From assembly GCA_942493325.1 (NCBI GenBank), contig OW818689.1, positions 5,084,001 to 5,148,000 on the forward strand: DNA of 64,000 nt, written 5' to 3'. The stretch comes from JAAFHB01 sp942493325. Its GTDB lineage: Bacteria > Bacteroidota > Bacteroidia > Bacteroidales > Prolixibacteraceae. The number at the start of each line of letters is the position of its first letter. Positions within the stretch are counted from its first letter, which is position 1. A model generated the notes under the pieces. That model saw nothing but the letters and a program-made list of their open reading frames with translations. It was not told where the DNA came from and made no database searches. The position numbers and the translations under genes were made by a program. Positions 53,168-62,280 of the stretch are shown here, piece by piece.

Positions 53168-55216
53168 TCACTTATATAATACTTCCATTTGTGCTTCAAG
53201 AATTTCTTTTTTTGCCTGGTATTCACGTTCAAACATTAGACTCACATATAAATTCATTGCTTCGTTGAATAATTCCAACTCGGAGCTATTAAAACCTGTT
53301 CCGTTAAAGTAAGCCCTGTCTGTTGACAAATAATGTTCAATTTTATCCAATTGCTTACCGCTTAAATATTTTCTTTGCCTGGCTTCTTTCAATACATTTT
53401 TGATTTGAGTAATGATCTCTTTTTCGATTGATTTTACAGTGTTGGCGATGTCCCTGGCCTTGTCAAAAGACATGCCACCCTTATACATTGGACTTATTTC
53501 ATCTGTAATATAGTTATAACTCTTCACACATATTTCTGCATCGTTTGCAGCATCGGCATAGTGTTTATATAAATCAATCAACACTGTTTGGCGATCCGGG
53601 TCTGACCTACCGAGTGCAGACTTTAAAATCTCAGTGTCCAAAGCGTTTATTTTGTCCTGTAATGCAGCATCTTCAACTTTCATCTGACTCATCACTGAAG
53701 GGATGTCTTTCATCTTGCATTTCTTTCCGTCAAAATCGAACGTTTTTACATCATACTGTTTCGATTGCAATGCTTCCAACGTTTGCAGATCAGACTTTAA
53801 AGCCGCTGAATCCTTTGGCATCGCGCAATTTTCGTCTGAAAACAGTTCGTCAAATTCCTTGTAATTTGGTTCCGGTTCCAACGAATCAAGATTTATCGTA
53901 ACCAGGCGGCGGTTATCGTAGTAACCCTTGTATTTTTTATTCAGCGGTGATCCCTTAATTTCGAAATAATACTTTTCCTTAAACGCCGCCAAATCCATTA
54001 ATTGACAATCGCCTTCATACACAACATCAGAAAATAACCTGACGGTTATGATCTCCTGTAATGCTGCTGCCGAATTGAATAATAACCAAGGGGATTCGTC
54101 AACGATATTTGTATTCTCTATAATCAATGATTTTAAATACAATTCCCGGTCCTCGTTACTGGGATGCGATGCCCATTGATTTTTAATTGTCACGCGACTT
54201 TTATTTTTAGCAGGGGAGGTTTCAATGACTGGCAATCCGTTTACCAATGGAACTTCAAGTTCTAAAGCATAGTGAGCAATTATTTCGCGATGATCCTCAT
54301 AGATATTAATTGGTTTTAGATTATCGCTAATCCAATTACCCAAATTACCCAGTAGCGTTTGATAACAGGCGTCTCCAAACTCGATTCTTCGTAATGCGGT
54401 TACGAGGTGATTAGAGCCTGTAACAAAAGCTGAGACTGAATCGGCATGGTGTTCCATTTGTCTCGATAAGCTTAAATTTGATTTATTAACAACCTTATAT
54501 ACTTTTTGTAAAATCCATTGAATCCCTAAAACTATTTTGATGGTAAGGCTGGCAAAGAATGCAAAATACTGGCTTGCTGAAGCCCAGCTGTTTAGCGTTT
54601 TTGTATAACCGTCGTTATCATAGAGCATATTGTGAATAATCTTATTCACATTGAAAACATAGGAACCCAGTTTCATGCTGTGCTGTGAAAAATGACCAAA
54701 TTCATGAGCAAGTACTGCTTTAAATTCGCTCATGTTTACCGAATTTACCAGACCTAATCCAATTAGAAGATTTTTCCTGACCGGGAAAAACATGCTTAAA
54801 AAACCCGAATCGTAAAACACGCAGGCATTCACTTCAGGTGAAAGATAGATGCGTTTAGGCATTGGCGTCCTCGTTTCTTTCGTCAATTGCCGTATGAACG
54901 AATACAGACCGGGATGTTCGTTCTCCTTTATCTCGTACAGACCACTACTGTCATACTTCTTGACTGCAAATATGAATTTTATTAAAAAGTATATCACCAT
55001 TAATCCCAATCCAATCAATCCCGCACCGATGATCAGGGTAAAAAACATCGGTTTTATGATGATCAGTTTAATACCGAGAAATGACACCAAAGCAGCCAAT
55101 CCGGCTGACAATACAACAAGGCAAATGTAAATAATGAAAAATAAGGTTATTGCCCCCGAAACTTTCAGCACTTCCTGTTTATATTCCTTCGTGGGATTCA
55201 ATACCTTCGTATCCAT
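53168..55216 (-). CDS. Membrane-bound M48-family metalloprotease
   Basis: The protein (682 residues from ATG 55216; 12 more if ATG 55252 is used) has two or more N-terminal membrane segments (about 20-50 and 60-90), then an M48 domain. It has the zinc motif VLAHEFGHFSQHSM (HExxH) and the third ligand in QMEHHADSVSAF. Further membrane-like segments lie near 220-260, and a long soluble C-terminal region (about 400-680) is of unknown role. M48 proteases clear misfolded membrane or lipoproteins. This type is much larger than HtpX (about 290), matching a long Bacteroidota subgroup. It is oriented against the carbohydrate cluster. Confidence 0.88.
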   Translation of the reverse strand: MDTKVLNPTKEYKQEVLKVSGAITLFFIIYICLVVLSAGLAALVSFLGIKLIIIKPMFFTLIIGAGLIGLGLMVIYFLIKFIFAVKKYDSSGLYEIKENEHPGLYSFIRQLTKETRTPMPKRIYLSPEVNACVFYDSGFLSMFFPVRKNLLIGLGLVNSVNMSEFKAVLAHEFGHFSQHSMKLGSYVFNVNKIIHNMLYDNDGYTKTLNSWASASQYFAFFASLTIKIVLGIQWILQKVYKVVNKSNLSLSRQMEHHADSVSAFVTGSNHLVTALRRIEFGDACYQTLLGNLGNWISDNLKPINIYEDHREIIAHYALELEVPLVNGLPVIETSPAKNKSRVTIKNQWASHPSNEDRELYLKSLIIENTNIVDESPWLLFNSAAALQEIITVRLFSDVVYEGDCQLMDLAAFKEKYYFEIKGSPLNKKYKGYYDNRRLVTINLDSLEPEPNYKEFDELFSDENCAMPKDSAALKSDLQTLEALQSKQYDVKTFDFDGKKCKMKDIPSVMSQMKVEDAALQDKINALDTEILKSALGRSDPDRQTVLIDLYKHYADAANDAEICVKSYNYITDEISPMYKGGMSFDKARDIANTVKSIEKEIITQIKNVLKEARQRKYLSGKQLDKIEHYLSTDRAYFNGTGFNSSELELFNEAMNLYVSLMFEREYQAKKEILEAQMEVLYK

Positions 55217-55592
55217 ATTTGAAGGACTTTCCGGGTAAATACTAATTATCATTTTTAAATCAGGTTTAGATTAATTTTTAGGCTGGAGATCTGTGTAACA
55301 TTAAATGCAATTCATCGCGTTTATTTCAACCTTAGAAATAATAAATACATAATTTTCATCTTTTAATTTATCATCCCTGGGGAATGCCCAGGTTTATCAA
55401 AAAATCACAACAAATATCAACATAAAATATTAACAATTAACATTTATTCCATCTTTTATTATCTGATCAGTAAAATAGAATCGTCGTTACATGCAGTAAA
55501 CAACTCCGCAAAAATCATTATCTTTAAACCTGATGAAGAGGTGCCGGAGATGTGTGTAGCAGTCCGGTTTTTGAATTGAAATTTTCGATTTG
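55217..55592. other. Divergent intergenic region, no gene seen
   Basis: AT-rich stretch between the divergent M48 and AsmA-like genes, expected to hold both promoters. No clear TAnnTTTG box with correct upstream partner was found. Confidence 0.5.
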
Positions 55593-57434
55593 ATGAGTGA
55601 TATTGGACATAAAAGACTGAAGATTGTTGTGCTGTCCGTTATCCTGGTTTTAACAGCACTTTCATTTTATATTTATAGGAATTTCAATCAGCTGGTGTCT
55701 GAGGCAATTCTCAAGAGTTTTAACGCCAATGTGATCTCCGATGTCTATGACTTGAACTTTGATCATCTGAATATCAATATTATCACCGGTGAGATTAAAA
55801 TCCGTAACGTGGTCATTGCACCCAAAGAAATCCCTTTACAGGATTATCCTTACATCAATAGTTCGCTTGTTTTAAAAACCGAAAGGATAGATCTTAAGCG
55901 GGTTGATATTTATACCTTGCTTAAATATAACCAATTGAAGGTTAGCATAATAGAAATTAATAAACCTGCGATTTCTGTTCAACTTAAAGGGAAAAATCAC
56001 ATCCTCTTTCCCATAAAACAGGGTGAATTAGGCACTGAGGCTGATGTTGAACTTCTTAAGAATTATCTCGATTCCTATTTTCTCAAAGAATTTGTGCTCC
56101 GTGAGGCATCTCTGACAATGGAAGACGACCATGAGGGAACGAGGTACAAAATCGGGGCGTTAAATATATTTATCAGTGATATTCAGCTCAGTCAGCGGAC
56201 AGGGGTCGATTCATTGTCGTTCCGGACGGGTGATTTGGGGTTGAGAGATTTTGTAATCCTTTCTAAAACCGGCGGTTTTAAGTCTATGGAATCGAAAAAC
56301 TACGAGCTGAATATCGATTCCTTTGCCATCCAGTTACGACCTGATACGCTTGATTACCTGGTAGCAAATCTAAAGACAAAGATCCAGGACTGGGCGCTTG
56401 TTACCTCTGACAGTGTTTACCTGGTTGGCGCTCAATTGGTGGAATTGTCACGAAAAGAAAAGTCTTTGCATATCAGTAACCTGACTATGAAGCCAACTGT
56501 CAGTCATGATGCATTCAATCAGCTTTATAAATATCAGAAAGAATTATATTCCATTTCTATAAAAAAGATAGATCTTTTGAATATCAGTTTCGACAGCCTG
56601 AAATTGAACAAGACTTTGTTGATCGGCAAGGCAAACCTTGACAGTGCTGATGTTTTGATTTATAAGGATAAGACGAAGCCCGAAGATTTAAAGCGGTTTC
56701 CCGAATTTCCCGGACAGCAATTAAACAGCATAAACTTTCCTTTGACGCTTAATGAACTAAAAATTTCAGGCTCGGCGATTGAGTACCGCGAAAAAAAGAA
56801 TGACGGTGATTTGGCCAGCGTGAAAATTGGAAGAGTTAATTTAAACGCTCAAAATATATCCAATCAATTACCTGATTCACGTTTGTCGGTTAAGTTGGAT
56901 GGATATCTCGAAAGCAAGGTTCCATTTGATCTTTCGTTAATGATCAGTTACAAGGTACCTGAATTTCGGTTTATTGGTACTTTAAAACCATTTGACCTGG
57001 CAGGTCTGAACCGTGTAACCGAGGCATTTGCATCAACCACGATCAGGAAGGGCGTTGTGGATGAAATTGCTATTTCCGGAAACGGTTATAAAGGTGCAGC
57101 CAGGGGAGAGATGAAATTTTTATACCATGACCTGGACCTGACCATCGGGGGAAAGAAATTTTCAAAATTCAAAAGCGGCCTGATCTCATTTGCTGCCAAT
57201 ACCTATTTAAATTCCAGCAATCCTGCCTCGCCCGGGAAAGCTGCCAGGGAGGTGAAATTCAATGTTGAGCGTGACCAGCACAAAGGGTTTATGAATTTGG
57301 TTGTAAAATCGCTGATATCGGGATTGCAGCAGACAATGCTCCCATCGAAAGATACCCGACGGCTCAACCGCGATTCGAAGAAGGCACTAAAAAAGGAACA
57401 AAATAAGATAAAGATCAATGAAACAGGAAGGTGA
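55593..57434 (+). CDS. AsmA-like / DUF748-type envelope protein
   Basis: The 613-residue protein has one N-terminal membrane anchor (about 9-28) and a long beta-rich periplasmic body with AsmA-like repeats: LNFDHLNINIITGEIKIRNV, INSSLVLKTERIDLKRVDIY, IEINKPAISVQLKGKN. It ends with a basic tail (KKALKKEQNKIK). AsmA-like proteins are proposed lipid-transfer or outer-membrane biogenesis factors. ATG 55593 is preferred over the preceding TTG. The last 17 bases overlap the start of the ERCC4 nuclease gene, so the two are co-translated. The basic tail is unusual and may be shaped by that overlap. Confidence 0.75.
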   Translation: MSDIGHKRLKIVVLSVILVLTALSFYIYRNFNQLVSEAILKSFNANVISDVYDLNFDHLNINIITGEIKIRNVVIAPKEIPLQDYPYINSSLVLKTERIDLKRVDIYTLLKYNQLKVSIIEINKPAISVQLKGKNHILFPIKQGELGTEADVELLKNYLDSYFLKEFVLREASLTMEDDHEGTRYKIGALNIFISDIQLSQRTGVDSLSFRTGDLGLRDFVILSKTGGFKSMESKNYELNIDSFAIQLRPDTLDYLVANLKTKIQDWALVTSDSVYLVGAQLVELSRKEKSLHISNLTMKPTVSHDAFNQLYKYQKELYSISIKKIDLLNISFDSLKLNKTLLIGKANLDSADVLIYKDKTKPEDLKRFPEFPGQQLNSINFPLTLNELKISGSAIEYREKKNDGDLASVKIGRVNLNAQNISNQLPDSRLSVKLDGYLESKVPFDLSLMISYKVPEFRFIGTLKPFDLAGLNRVTEAFASTTIRKGVVDEIAISGNGYKGAARGEMKFLYHDLDLTIGGKKFSKFKSGLISFAANTYLNSSNPASPGKAAREVKFNVERDQHKGFMNLVVKSLISGLQQTMLPSKDTRRLNRDSKKALKKEQNKIKINETGR

Positions 57435-58095
57435 AAAAGAGGTTGATCTGAAAATTGATTTTCGTGAACAGCGAAGCGGCATTATTAGTGAAATTAAGAA
57501 ACTCTCCGGTGTATTGACAGTTGAGCTGAGCACTTTATCCGTAGGTGATTATTGGATAGGAGATAAAATCATCGTTGAAAGGAAGACGCTTATCGATTTC
57601 CTGAACTCCATTAAAACCGGACGGATTTTTCATCAGGCTTACCGTATCGTGCAATCGGATAAAAATGGGCTCATTATACTCGAAGGCGATAAATCGATGG
57701 TGGACAGCAGTTTAATGTCGAGGAGAGCGGTTCAGGGAGTGCTTATCCATTTGACCGTTTTTCTCGGTATCCCCGTTATCCGGTCGTTAAACATCCATGA
57801 AACCGCCGCTCTTTTAATTGATATATGCCACCAATCGCAACACCAGGAATTACCCAGGCAAAAGCACATCATATCCGGAACCCCAGGCATCAGGATCAGT
57901 AAAAAGCAAAGGCAAAAATTGTTCCTGCTTCAAAATATAACGGGTATAGGTGCAAAAAAGGCACTATCCCTTTTAATATCATTCAGCACCATAGAAAATA
58001 TAATGAAAGCATCGTTTGCCGATTTGACCAATGTGAGGGGGATTGGAAGCAGGCTGGCGAACAGGATTTTTGCAATTTTACACGAACCATTTTGA
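57418..58095 (+). CDS. XPF/ERCC4-type nuclease with helix-hairpin-helix domain
   Basis: The 225-residue protein has an N-terminal ERCC4 nuclease domain (about 8-135): LKIDFREQRS (Asp), VGDYWIGDKIIVERKTLIDF (the GD...ERK core) and the later RAVQGVLIHLTVFLG helix. A C-terminal tandem helix-hairpin-helix module (about 160-222) contains LQNITGIGAKKALSLL and LTNVRGIGSRLANRIF. This is the layout of XPF/MUS81/archaeal Hef nuclease parts that cut branched DNA, without the helicase. All core residues are present, so it is likely active. It is cytoplasmic and overlaps the AsmA-like gene by 17 bases. Confidence 0.9.
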   Translation: MKQEGEKEVDLKIDFREQRSGIISEIKKLSGVLTVELSTLSVGDYWIGDKIIVERKTLIDFLNSIKTGRIFHQAYRIVQSDKNGLIILEGDKSMVDSSLMSRRAVQGVLIHLTVFLGIPVIRSLNIHETAALLIDICHQSQHQELPRQKHIISGTPGIRISKKQRQKLFLLQNITGIGAKKALSLLISFSTIENIMKASFADLTNVRGIGSRLANRIFAILHEPF

Positions 58096-58198
58096 TTGAA
58101 TAATAATTAATTTGGGACAGGAGCAAAAACAATAAAGCACAGGAAGACCCCCGCTTTAAACGAAAACCGGATGCTATTAACTCATCGTTTTAAAATTG

Positions 58199-58272
58199 AA
58201 AAGGATGAAACCGGGCGGTTCCATCCTTTTACTAAAACTAACCAAACTAACTAACCTAACTAAACCTAAACT
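58199..58272 (+). repeat. Hairpin-plus-leader element, copy A
   Basis: AAAAGGATG...CATCCTTTT hairpin (58199-58230) followed by a C/T/A-only leader (ACTAAAACTAACC..., ACCTAACTAAACC) ending at CTT before ATG 58274. The same arrangement occurs at 63242 and 63421. Stem base pairs change together between copies. Such leaders resemble those in front of SusC-like genes in this group (from memory). Confidence 0.65.
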
Positions 58273-58273
58273 T

Positions 58274-58336
58274 ATGAAAAAAATGTACCACAAAGGTAAA
58301 GGCAAAACTACCTTCATTCAAAATATTTTCTGTTAA
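58274..58336 (+). other. 20-codon open frame at a leader end (leader peptide or gene remnant)
   Basis: ATG 58274 starts MKKMYHKGKGKTTFIQNIFC followed by stop. The leader before it looks like a genuine translation start, but the peptide is too short for a gene and reads like the first residues of a TonB-receptor-type protein. It may be the stump of a deleted SusC-like gene. Nothing further downstream on this strand continues it. Confidence 0.35.
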
Positions 58337-58406
58337 AAAAAGCTAAATGCACTGCATGGATTTAAATCTTCTCCATACACCCTGGAAAAGCTGTTTAAAC
58401 GCTTGA

Positions 58407-59498
58407 TTATTTCCTTAGCCTAACCTGTTTGCCGGTCTTGCTGCTTTTCCGGGCTGCTTCGAGTATTTCAACAACTGTCATGTTTATTTCAAGCGAGGAT
58501 AAATCGGTTGCCAAAACTTTCGTTTCTCCTTTAATCGCGGAAGCAAAAAAGGAGAAAGGATCTTTAAAAGGGGTGTCGGAGGCGGATAGTTTTTGGATTT
58601 TCTCCGGCGTTTTTTCATTTAGCCTGTACCTGATGGTTGTTGCATCATCGAGAAAGGCGTAGCCGGTTGATCCGTAAATGTGCATGTCTTTCCGGTTAAA
58701 GGGCCAGTTCCATGAAGCATTGATAACACCTTCCATATCAGGATACGAAAGGATTATGGTGGCATCATCATCAACCTTTGGATAAACGCCTGGTTTGTAT
58801 TGTTTTAATCGGGCATAAACGGATGTTGGTTTCTCCCCTTTCCTGATCCAGGTAATCAAATCTGCCCCATAACAGCCAAAATCGGTTATCGCACCTCCGC
58901 CATTTAAAACCGGATCGGTAAGCCATTCAAGAAATTCACTGTTAACTTTTATTTCCTGCGGACCTTTGTGACCGTCGTAAACTATTATTTTTCGTAATTC
59001 TCCGAGGTCACCCTGGCTGACCATTTCATAACCTTTGTAGTTGGAGGGATACCAGGTCGTCTCATAATTGGTCAGTAAAAGTATCCCGTATTTGTTCACC
59101 AGTTTTGCCATTGACTTCGTATGTTTTGTACTGACGGCCAATGGCTTTTCGACCATGACATGAATTCCCAGGGGTGCACAGGCTTCGACGACTTTAAGAT
59201 GATCGAATATCGATGTAAAAGTGATCACTCCCTCAGGCTTTGTTTTTTCGAGCATCTCTTCGAGTGATCCGAAAAGGATCGTCTTATCCAGGGAAAATTC
59301 TTTGGCATACCGGTCCATAAGATCGCGGTTGCTTTCGGCGATACCAACAATCACTATATCTGTACGTTCCATATTTCGGAGCAGAGGGAGTACATGAGAA
59401 TGTGATAAACCGACGATGCCGATTCTGACCGGTTTTTGACCGTAAGCATTACTTAAGAACATGCCAAAACACAAAACGAAACCAATAATAACTTTCAT
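58407..59498 (-). CDS. Secreted Gfo/Idh/MocA oxidoreductase
   Basis: The 363-residue protein has a Sec signal peptide (about 1-20), a Rossmann domain (VRIGIVGLSHSHVLPLL) with the family VMVEKPLAVS motif (near 117) and a C-terminal domain (about 150-350). Export of this NAD(P)-binding fold is common in Bacteroidota, where several secreted members keep a bound cofactor. Substrate unknown; a sugar is likely. It is not close in sequence to the cytoplasmic relative at 39315. It stands alone on the minus strand. Confidence 0.88.
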   Translation of the reverse strand: MKVIIGFVLCFGMFLSNAYGQKPVRIGIVGLSHSHVLPLLRNMERTDIVIVGIAESNRDLMDRYAKEFSLDKTILFGSLEEMLEKTKPEGVITFTSIFDHLKVVEACAPLGIHVMVEKPLAVSTKHTKSMAKLVNKYGILLLTNYETTWYPSNYKGYEMVSQGDLGELRKIIVYDGHKGPQEIKVNSEFLEWLTDPVLNGGGAITDFGCYGADLITWIRKGEKPTSVYARLKQYKPGVYPKVDDDATIILSYPDMEGVINASWNWPFNRKDMHIYGSTGYAFLDDATTIRYRLNEKTPEKIQKLSASDTPFKDPFSFFASAIKGETKVLATDLSSLEINMTVVEILEAARKSSKTGKQVRLRK

Positions 59499-59592
59499 AG
59501 GAAGTATTTAATTGTCGGTTGATTTATTTCAATTTTAATCAAAAGTTAAAAATAAACTAAAAAGTTGACTAATCAAAAGTTCTTTTAACCAT

Positions 59593-60522
59593 TCAGGTAT
59601 TATTGATCGGGCTTTGTTCTCCGGGCTCATTTTTCTTCTCTTTTTTTTGCCCTTCCGGTGAAAATCCCATGGTCAATGCCGTAATTCCGGCAAGGCCTCC
59701 TAATTGCATGGTTTCAAGTGCGGTACTTGGGACAATTACAATAGTTGAGTTCGACTTCAGTCCTTCGTAAAGCATGTTCATCGCCCTTAAATGAAGCGCA
59801 GTTGGATTACTTGTGTACGACCTGGCAGCATCTGCAAACTTCTCAGCGACCTGTCGTTCAGAATCGCCCAAAATGACCCTGGCCTGGCGTTCCCGCTCTG
59901 CCTGAGCCTGCATCGACATCGCATCCTCGAGAGCAGGTGGTATCAGGACATCTTTAACCTCTACAGAAATAACATTGATGCCCCACGGCTCTGTACGCTC
60001 ATCAATAATCCGTTGAAGCTCCACACTAATCTTATCCCGGCCTTCCAGCATATCTGAAAGCATGGTCTTGCCGATTACATCGCGAAGCGCTGTTTGTGAG
60101 GCCCAGCTGATGGCGCTTTTGTAGTCTGCCACATCGAGGGCAGCTTTACGGGGGGCAATGACTTTCCAGAACAGAACGGCATCCACATCTACAGGCACCG
60201 TATCTTTTGTCAGGGTCTTTTCTGCCGTAAAGGATGATGTGATTACCCGGGTGTCTATCCAATAGGGAATTGTGTCAATAATGGGTATTATAAAGAAAAT
60301 CCCGGGTCCCCTCAGAGAATGGAATCGTCCTAATCTTAATATAACTGCCTTATCCCATTGGTCTGCAACCTTAATTGCGGATGATACAAGCAGAGCCAGG
60401 AGTAAGAAAATAACTTTAATTGAGATGCCTCCGCTGATTGTTCCATACACCCAATATGAAACTGCCATACCAATTCCAATAATGATAAAAAAGATTAATA
60501 CTGCAAAATAGTTTGTTTTCAT
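59593..60522 (-). CDS. Slipin / stomatin-like SPFH (band 7) protein
   Basis: The 309-residue protein (ATG 60522; a start at 60537 adds five residues) has two N-terminal hydrophobic segments (about 5-45), an SPFH domain (DKAVILRLGRFHSLRGPGIF, then VDVDAVLFWKVI) and a C-terminal coiled coil with QAERERQARVILGDSERQVA. Slipins form oligomeric membrane scaffolds and usually pair with an NfeD gene, which is absent next door. A minus-strand TAAATTTG at 60629-60622 is a possible -7 box. Confidence 0.9.
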   Translation of the reverse strand: MKTNYFAVLIFFIIIGIGMAVSYWVYGTISGGISIKVIFLLLALLVSSAIKVADQWDKAVILRLGRFHSLRGPGIFFIIPIIDTIPYWIDTRVITSSFTAEKTLTKDTVPVDVDAVLFWKVIAPRKAALDVADYKSAISWASQTALRDVIGKTMLSDMLEGRDKISVELQRIIDERTEPWGINVISVEVKDVLIPPALEDAMSMQAQAERERQARVILGDSERQVAEKFADAARSYTSNPTALHLRAMNMLYEGLKSNSTIVIVPSTALETMQLGGLAGITALTMGFSPEGQKKEKKNEPGEQSPINNT

Positions 60523-60728
60523 GATACGACCCTCCATTTTTAAACCTCATAAGCCCGATCGTCTTTCGGGCACCGGTATGCCGGCTTGGTGCGGTAAACG
60601 GTTTTCCGGTTAAAGGCCTATCAAATTTACTAAATATTCTCCCCGAATATCCCGAAATCATCCGAAAAATAGCAGTGTTCTTGCATATATTTCATATGCA
60701 AATTCTCAAATAATTTTGATCTGTTTAA

Positions 60729-60759
60729 TTGTAATTCAATCAAATTGCAATTAAATTTG
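60729..60759 (+). promoter_or_regulatory. Bacteroidota-type promoter of the small TPR-like gene
   Basis: TTG (60729-60731), a 20 bp spacer and TAAATTTG (60752-60759) match the -33/-7 consensus. The ATG at 60777 is 17 bp after the box. Confidence 0.65.
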
Positions 60760-60776
60760 TATAAATACTGAATGTT

Positions 60777-61046
60777 ATGGCAAATCTCTCTACAGAAATC
60801 AAACCTGGAGCTGCCGAACGCAAATTTGTCGATCTGATGCAGCATGGCGATGACTTTTTTAAAATTGAGCTTTGGAGACATGCACGAAACTGGTATCAAA
60901 AAGCCCTGGATCTTAATATGGAAACCGAAAAAGTGCATCAAAAAATTGCTGAATGTGACCAGTTACTGGTGAAGGAGCGAAAAATTATCCTCGTGCTTGT
61001 TGCCATAGCTGCAGCATTGGTGCTGATGACATGGTTCATTTTCTGA
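60777..61046 (+). CDS. Small TPR-like protein with C-terminal membrane anchor
   Basis: The 89-residue protein has one TPR-like helix pair (GDDFFKIELWRHARNWYQKALDL, about 24-46; then KVHQKIAECDQL) and a C-terminal membrane segment (about 68-88). It would be tail-anchored, facing the cytoplasm. It is preceded by a good promoter and followed 64 bp later by the sulfatase maturase gene. Function unknown; a partner-binding role is the only inference allowed by the fold. Confidence 0.7.
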   Translation: MANLSTEIKPGAAERKFVDLMQHGDDFFKIELWRHARNWYQKALDLNMETEKVHQKIAECDQLLVKERKIILVLVAIAAALVLMTWFIF

Positions 61047-61110
61047 AAACACTTATTAACTTGCGGAATAATTAGTTTAACTATTACTGAAGTATGGGAA
61101 TGCTTTCAGT

Positions 61111-62280
61111 ATGGAAATTGATGTGGAATTAGATTCAGGAATCATGATTGAAGATTTCCAGGTGTTTGTAAAACCGGTGGGCGCACGATGCAATCTGGCT
61201 TGTCAGTATTGTTATTATTCGGGAAAACAGGAACTTTTTCCGGCAGGGGAAACCTACCGGATGGCAGATGATCTGCTTGAAGTGTATATCATTCAGCATA
61301 TAAGTGCTTCTTCCGGGCCGGATATATTTTTCTCCTGGCATGGTGGCGAACCCACCCTGGCCGGATTGCCTTTCTTTCGGCGCATAGTTGAGCTGCAACA
61401 AAAACACCTGCCCGAACAGTATCGGATTGTCAATGGCCTGCAAACCAACGGTACCTTGTTAAATGAGGAATGGTGCCTTTTTTTGAAAAATGAAAATTTT
61501 GTGGTCGGGATCAGCATCGACGGTCCGGAAAATTTTCATTCGGTGAACCGTTTTCGCAACGATGGTCAGTCATGTTTTGATAATGTGCTTCGTGGGTACC
61601 AGTTGCTTCAATCTCATGAGATTCCATTTGAAATTCTTTGTGTGGTAAGTTCAGCGAATGTTCATTATCCGCTTGAAATATACCGGTTTTTCAAACAACT
61701 GAAGACCGGATTTATAACCTTTCTACCCCTGGTTGAGCATCGGACAACAAACGGAAACCCTGTTTCAGAACGATCGGTTAATCCTCGTGACTTTGGTGAA
61801 TTCCTTTGTGCCATTTTCGACGAATGGAAGGAATACGACATAGGGACGATTAAAATTCAGATTTTTGAAGAAGCCCTCCGCGTAGCGTTTTCTCTTGAGC
61901 ACACCCTTTGTATTTTTAAAAAGACCTGCGGCGGGGTGCCTGTTTTGGAGGTTAACGGCGATATTTATTCGTGCGATCATTTCGTAAGCAAGGAAAACCT
62001 GCTGGGAAATATTCACCTGACTTCGTTGGCTATGCTGCTTGAAAGTCCGAAGCAAAAAGCTTTCGGACAGGCCAAGCTTGCCTCACTTCCCGGATTTTGC
62101 CTTGAATGCGAAGTCAGGGAAATGTGCAATGGAGCTTGTCCGAAAGATCGGTTCATCAGAACTCCCGATGGGGAGCCGGGTTTAAATTATTTATGCGAAG
62201 GGTACAAATTATTTTTTAATCATACCGGACCATTTGTTAAGCAAGTCGCGGAGATTTGGCGATTGAGCAATTTATTTTAA
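61111..62280 (+). CDS. Anaerobic sulfatase-maturating enzyme (radical SAM, SPASM domain)
   Basis: The 389-residue protein has the radical-SAM cluster motif CNLACQYCYY (near 27-36), conserved FSWHGGEPTLAGLPFF (near 75), NGLQTNGTLLN and a SPASM region with cysteines in TCGGVPVLEVNGDIYSCDHF and GFCLECEVREMCNGACPKD. These bind two further iron-sulfur clusters. It converts a Cys or Ser in sulfatases to formylglycine without oxygen, in the cytoplasm before export. ATG 61144 is an alternative start. Its likely client in this window is the sulfatase at 35603. The last 9 bases overlap the convergent hydrolase gene. Confidence 0.93.
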   Translation: MEIDVELDSGIMIEDFQVFVKPVGARCNLACQYCYYSGKQELFPAGETYRMADDLLEVYIIQHISASSGPDIFFSWHGGEPTLAGLPFFRRIVELQQKHLPEQYRIVNGLQTNGTLLNEEWCLFLKNENFVVGISIDGPENFHSVNRFRNDGQSCFDNVLRGYQLLQSHEIPFEILCVVSSANVHYPLEIYRFFKQLKTGFITFLPLVEHRTTNGNPVSERSVNPRDFGEFLCAIFDEWKEYDIGTIKIQIFEEALRVAFSLEHTLCIFKKTCGGVPVLEVNGDIYSCDHFVSKENLLGNIHLTSLAMLLESPKQKAFGQAKLASLPGFCLECEVREMCNGACPKDRFIRTPDGEPGLNYLCEGYKLFFNHTGPFVKQVAEIWRLSNLF

